A stretch of DNA of 29,420 nt from an uncultured Lysobacteraceae bacterium (lineage in GTDB: Bacteria; Pseudomonadota; Gammaproteobacteria; Xanthomonadales; Xanthomonadaceae). Below are positions 26,427-29,420 of the stretch, in pieces (position 1 is the first letter of the stretch; each line of letters begins with the position of its first letter). The DNA lies in contig CAMLSB010000007.1 of assembly GCA_946482565.1 (NCBI GenBank), positions 1 to 29,420 of the forward strand, read 5' to 3'. Both the position numbers and the translations under genes were made by a program. The notes under the pieces were generated by a model that saw only the letters and a program-made list of their open reading frames with translations, was not told the DNA's origin and made no database searches.

Positions 26427-27005
26427 TCAGAAGCCGAACGAAGCGCCGGCGCCCAGCAGCGTCGCGATGCCCAGCACCGCGAACAGCGCCGCGGCCACGC
26501 CATGCACCAGGCGCACCGGCATCCTGCGAAGCAAACGGTCGCCGAGGAAGACCGCCGGCACGTTCGCGATCATCATGCCCAGCGTGGTGCCGGCGACCAC
26601 CGCGACCGGCAGCGCGTACTTCGCCGCCAGCGCGACGGTCGCGATCTGCGTCTTGTCGCCCATTTCGGCAAGGAAGAACGCGATGAGCGTGGTCGCGAAC
26701 ACGCCGCGTCCGCTGCGCGGCGCCGCTTCGCCTTCGTCGACGTGGTCGGGCACCAGCGTCCACGCGGCCATCGCCAGGAACGACACGCCCAGCACCCAGC
26801 GCATCACCACCGGCCCGGCGAGCGCCATCAGCCACGTGCCTGCCGCACCGGCCAGCGCATGGTTGAAGAGGGTCGCGACGAGGATGGCGGCGATGATCGG
26901 CCACGGCCGGCGGAAACGCGCGGCGAGCAGGAAGGCGAGCAGCTGGGTCTTGTCGCCGACCTCGGCGAGCGCGACCACGCCGGTGGAGATGAGGAAAGCT
27001 TCCAT
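26427..27005 (-). CDS. mneA: TMEM165/GDT1 (UPF0016) family Mn exporter
   Basis: 192-residue membrane protein with six helices in two inverted halves. Each half carries the cation motif: EVGDKTQ (about residues 15-21) and EMGDKTQ (about 112-118). Bacterial members export Mn2+ and protect against manganese excess. A yybP-ykoY manganese riboswitch in the leader supports that role. ATG 27005 is the expected start (MEAFLISTGVVALAEVGDKTQ). The ribosome site is weak (GGTGA about 10 nt upstream), which suits a gene whose translation is switched by the leader. The symbol mneA is used for riboswitch-linked homologues in other bacteria. Confidence 0.9.
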   Translation of the reverse strand: MEAFLISTGVVALAEVGDKTQLLAFLLAARFRRPWPIIAAILVATLFNHALAGAAGTWLMALAGPVVMRWVLGVSFLAMAAWTLVPDHVDEGEAAPRSGRGVFATTLIAFFLAEMGDKTQIATVALAAKYALPVAVVAGTTLGMMIANVPAVFLGDRLLRRMPVRLVHGVAAALFAVLGIATLLGAGASFGF

Positions 27006-27062
27006 GTGCGATTCACCGGCCGGAAGGGACGCATGACCACGGCGCGTCCCGGCCTCGTGGAC

Positions 27063-27203
27063 GCAGCGTGGTCAATGGTCTTGCCAGGGCGATGGAACTG
27101 GACCGTCCGCGCCATGGCCTGCTGGCCAAGTGTGTTGACGCGGACTCCTTCCTCGCGATCGCGCCAGGGCGGATCGCAGGGCAGGGCGGCTACTCCCCAA
27201 TGA
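27063..27203 (-). ncRNA. yybP-ykoY manganese riboswitch
   Basis: On the - strand the leader contains TTGGGGAGTAGCC (around 27188-27200), the 5' consensus of the family. Further on are CAACACACTTGGCC (near 27125-27140) and GGCAAGACCATTGACCACGC (near 27065-27085), matching the paired 3' block. A -10 box TACAAT (27216-27211) lies a few nt before the start. The downstream gene is a predicted Mn exporter, the usual partner. Mn2+ binding would turn expression on. About 57 nt separate the aptamer end from the start codon. Ends are approximate. Confidence 0.93.
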
Positions 27204-27256
27204 CGCGCGCATTGTAGCCCGGCACGCATGAGCCGAGCGCATCGCGGACGGGCGGT

Positions 27257-27292
27257 GCAAAAGGAAAAGCCCCGGCATCGCTGCCGGGGCTT
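27257..27292 (-). terminator. Rho-independent terminator of the phasin gene
   Basis: On the - strand AAGCCCCGGC (27292-27283), loop AGCGAT, GCCGGGGCTT (27276-27267), then TTCCTTTT. The stem is a perfect 10 bp. It begins 53 nt past the phasin stop and lies before the promoter of the Mn riboswitch, insulating the two units. Confidence 0.9.
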
Positions 27293-27345
27293 CCCTGTGG
27301 CTTGCGTGCAGCGTCCGCGCGGATGCGCGTCGCTTGCGGCGCGGC

Positions 27346-27735
27346 TTACTTGGCCTTGGCGGCCTTCACCACCTGCTCCACGTCGGCCTGGGCCTTCGCG
27401 GTGGCGGCTTCGAACTGGCCCTTGGCGATCTGGCCGATGGCCTCGCCCGCCTTCACGCTGCGGCCGACGACTTCCTGGCCGGTGCTGACGGCGCGCTCGA
27501 CGTTCTCGCGCGCGACCTGCACGCCCTTCGGCATGACGGCCTTGAAGCCCTCGGCGTCGCGCACTTCGGCCAGCTCGCCGAAGAAGGCGAAGGTGGCGGC
27601 GGCGTTCTTCTCGAGGACGGCCAGCTGCAGGCCGAACACGTCCTGGGCGTTGGCGAGGGCCAGGCGGTTGGCCTGGGTGGCGGCGTCCGCGAACTGGCGG
27701 GTCGCGGCGGCGAACTGCTCGTTGATCTGGTTCAT
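27346..27735 (-). CDS. Phasin family protein
   Basis: 129-residue, Ala/Gln/Val-rich, almost wholly helical protein of the granule-associated phasin family. It begins MNQINEQFAAATRQFADAAT and ends with an Ala/Lys tail (VVKAAKAK). There are no membrane segments or signal. Phasins coat polyhydroxyalkanoate granules; in species without PHA synthesis they may bind other surfaces. Start 27735 has AGGAAA upstream. The in-frame ATGs at 27816 and 27789 lie in direct repeats that look like regulatory DNA rather than code. Its own terminator follows. Confidence 0.88.
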   Translation of the reverse strand: MNQINEQFAAATRQFADAATQANRLALANAQDVFGLQLAVLEKNAAATFAFFGELAEVRDAEGFKAVMPKGVQVARENVERAVSTGQEVVGRSVKAGEAIGQIAKGQFEAATAKAQADVEQVVKAAKAK

Positions 27736-27767
27736 GGCGGTTTTCCTGCGGTGACCCGGCGGGATTG

Positions 27768-27816
27768 CCGGTTTTGTGCGATGCAGCATAACACCGGATT
27801 TTGTGCGGTGCAACAT
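27768..27816. repeat. Pair of direct repeats upstream of the phasin gene
   Basis: Two imperfect copies of about 22 nt (27768-27789 and 27794-27816) share CCGG, TTTTGTGCG, a purine, TGCA and a CAT end. They lie 33-81 nt upstream of the phasin ATG, in the 189-nt gap shared with the divergent MgtC/DUF4010 gene. Each holds a TGC...GCA-like core, as seen in sites of PHA regulators (PhaR type), so operator function is likely. Direct evidence is only the repeat itself. Confidence 0.6.
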
Positions 27817-27924
27817 GTCTTGCTGAACAGGCCCACCGGGCCGGGGCCGGAGCGGGGAACGAGGCGGGGGACCGGCGCTGCAATCCGCGCCACGCCTCGC
27901 TTAGGATGGCGAGAGAGGGGGCAC

Positions 27925-29175
27925 ATGGACTGGAACGGGGACCTGCAAGGCTGGCTGGCCGCCCTCGGCATCGGCCTGCTGATCGGCGTGGTGCGGGAAC
28001 GCCATTCGAGCCGCGGTGGCGCCGCCGCCGAGGCGTCCGTCCGTGCCGGCCTGCGGACCCATGCCGTCCTCGCCCTCGCTGCCGCCGCCGCGATGCAGCT
28101 CGGCACGGGAGTGCTGGCCGTGCTGCTGCTGGCCGTCGCGGCGCTGGTCGTGGCGAGCTACTGGGCCAGCCACCGCGACGATCCCGGCATGACCGGCGAG
28201 ATCGCCCTGCTGCTCACGACGCTGCTCGCCGCGCTCGCGATGCGCGAGCCCGCGCTCGCCGCAGGGCTGGCGGTGATCGGCGCGATCCTGCTGCAGGCGA
28301 AGGATGCCCTGCACCGTTTCGTGCGCGAGCTCGTCAGCGAACGCGAATTGAACGATGCATTGCTGCTCGCCGCCGCCGCGCTGGTGGTGCTGCCCTTGCT
28401 GCCCGACCATCCGCTGGACCCGTGGGGCGCGTTGCGTCCCGCGCTGCTGTGGAAATTCGTGGTGCTGGTGATGGCGGTCGGCATGGCCGGCCACGTCGCC
28501 TTGCGCGCGGTCGGCGCGCGCTGGGGTTTGCCGGTGGCGGGCTTCTTTGCCGGCTTCGCGTCGTCGACCGCGGCGGTGGCGGGTTTCGGTGCGAGCGTGC
28601 GCGACCAGCCGGCGTTGCGGACCGCGGCGGTGGCGGCGGCGCTGCTTGCGAACGTTGCGTCGCTGCTGTTGTTCGCCGCGATCATCGGCACCGGCGCGCC
28701 GGTGCTGCTGCGCGCGATGGCCTTGCCGCTCGGCGCGGCGGCGCTGGTCCTGGTCGCCGGCGGCGTACTGGGCCTGCGCAGCCACGCCGCGGCGGCCGAT
28801 CTGCCGGAAGCGCCAGCCCCGCGCGCCTTCCACCTCAGCCACGGGCTCGCGCTCGCGCTGCTGCTCGCCGCGGTGCTGCTGGTCTCGGCGTGGATGCGGC
28901 TCTGGTTCGGCGATGCGGGTGCGTTGTTCGCGGCGGCGCTGGTCGCGCTCGGGGAACTGCATGCGGCCGGTGCGAGCGTCGCGCAACTTTCCGCAAGCGG
29001 ATCGCTCACGCCCGGGCATGCGGAATGGGGCGTGATCGCATTGCTCGCGGCGGCCGCGGTGTCGAAATCGGTGGTGGCGTTCGCCAGCGGCGGCGTCGGC
29101 TACGGCACGCGTGTCGCGACGGGCCTGTTCGGATCGCTGCTCGCGGCGACCGCGGTGCAGGCGCTGCTCGGCTGA
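27925..29175 (+). CDS. MgtC/SapB-like DUF4010 membrane protein
   Basis: 416-residue, strongly hydrophobic inner-membrane protein with about 11-12 helices. The N-terminal part has the MgtC/SapB hallmark GLLIGVVRERH (about residues 17-27) followed by GLRTHAVLALAAA, and the rest matches the DUF4010 half (GFFAGFASSTAAVAGFG; AAAVSKSVVAFASGG). ATG 27925 has GAGAGAGGGGG just upstream; the much longer open frame upstream is a shadow of the phasin gene. The transport substrate is unknown; MgtC itself acts in Mg2+/ATP-synthase control, which need not apply here. Confidence 0.88.
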   Translation: MDWNGDLQGWLAALGIGLLIGVVRERHSSRGGAAAEASVRAGLRTHAVLALAAAAAMQLGTGVLAVLLLAVAALVVASYWASHRDDPGMTGEIALLLTTLLAALAMREPALAAGLAVIGAILLQAKDALHRFVRELVSERELNDALLLAAAALVVLPLLPDHPLDPWGALRPALLWKFVVLVMAVGMAGHVALRAVGARWGLPVAGFFAGFASSTAAVAGFGASVRDQPALRTAAVAAALLANVASLLLFAAIIGTGAPVLLRAMALPLGAAALVLVAGGVLGLRSHAAAADLPEAPAPRAFHLSHGLALALLLAAVLLVSAWMRLWFGDAGALFAAALVALGELHAAGASVAQLSASGSLTPGHAEWGVIALLAAAAVSKSVVAFASGGVGYGTRVATGLFGSLLAATAVQALLG

Positions 29176-29185
29176 GCGTGCGCGG

Positions 29186-29420
29186 CTAGGGAGCGACGCC
29201 GCGCGGCAGGCAGCCGAGCGCCGCGAGCACGCCGTGCAGCGCGGGCTGGTGCATCAGCCACGGCGCGGCCATCACCAGCACGCCCGCGCACGACACCAGG
29301 ATCGCCATCGCGATCCGCCACCGGCCCCGCTGCAGGCGTTGGCCGAGGCGCGCGCCCGACCAGGTCAGCGGCACCATCAGCGGCAGCGTGCCGATGCCGA
29401 ACGCCGCCATCGTCAGCGCA
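29186..29420 (-). CDS. TauE/SafE or UreH-like membrane protein, C-terminal part (cut by window)
   Basis: The frame is open to the right edge, so only the last 78 or so residues are seen. The first in-frame ATG (29410) is probably internal: MAAFGIGTLPLMVPL resembles the inner repeat motif of UreH/TauE-type transporters (AFGLGTLP). Two membrane helices are visible, around MVPLTW and AMAILVSCAGVLVMAAPWLM. It is convergent with the DUF4010 gene, 10 nt apart. The family call is tentative. Confidence 0.6.
   Translation of the reverse strand, partial: ALTMAAFGIGTLPLMVPLTWSGARLGQRLQRGRWRIAMAILVSCAGVLVMAAPWLMHQPALHGVLAALGCLPRGVAP

Noticed and set aside
21029..26503. 1824-codon open frame on the - strand opposite bioD and the RND genes
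   Set aside because: The product is low-complexity His/Arg/Asp/Gln-rich, typical of antisense frames in GC-rich DNA. The + strand genes there have full family motifs.

Overview
The window is very GC-rich, densely packed bacterial DNA. Its gene families, short overlaps and riboswitch-controlled genes (btuB with a cobalamin riboswitch, a TMEM165-type Mn exporter with a yybP-ykoY element, a phasin, an NtrYX-like pair beside MacB-type permeases) point to a Xanthomonadaceae gammaproteobacterium, most likely Lysobacter or a close relative. That assignment is inferred from gene content, not from a marker gene. No rRNA, tRNA, CRISPR array, transposase or prophage gene was seen.

Left part (1-7912, + strand): two tandem copies of a pair of MacB/FtsX-type permeases (A1-B1-A2-B2), a 29-codon hydrophobic mini-ORF, then a sigma54-dependent response regulator and an NtrY-like histidine kinase. 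The ATPase and adaptor for these permeases are not in view and probably lie left of the window.

Middle (7963-12254, - strand): a compact six-gene operon, read right to left. It encodes a MacB-type ATPase, a third A-type and a third B-type permease, two tiny Sec-exported cysteine-rich peptides, and a membrane-anchored DsbA-like thiol oxidoreductase with a CPYC site. The two peptides share the cysteine framework C-x(6 or 8)-C-x-C-x3-C-x6-C-x-C. Gaps are 1 nt, -4, 37, -4 and 8 nt. This looks like a self-contained system that makes, oxidises and exports (or resists) disulfide-rich peptides, and it is the main discovery candidate. E. coli STII enterotoxin (Sec export, DsbA oxidation, MacAB-TolC export) is a mechanistic precedent.

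12358-15300 (- strand): a hemerythrin-domain protein and a BtuB-like TonB-dependent receptor with a textbook cobalamin riboswitch. 15513-19425 (+): a YIP1-family membrane protein, then a complete MacA-ATPase-MacB-like transporter with overlapping genes. 19438-20342 (-): a TfoX C-terminal-domain protein coupled to a free methionine-(R)-sulfoxide reductase. 20376-21784 (+): a TMEM175-like channel overlapping bioD. 21953-26329 (+): an RND efflux adaptor and pump, closed by a strong terminator. 26427-27735 (-): a TMEM165/GDT1 Mn exporter with a manganese riboswitch, and a phasin with its own terminator and a direct-repeat operator candidate. 27925-29175 (+): an MgtC/DUF4010 membrane protein. The right edge cuts a TauE/UreH-like membrane protein on the - strand.
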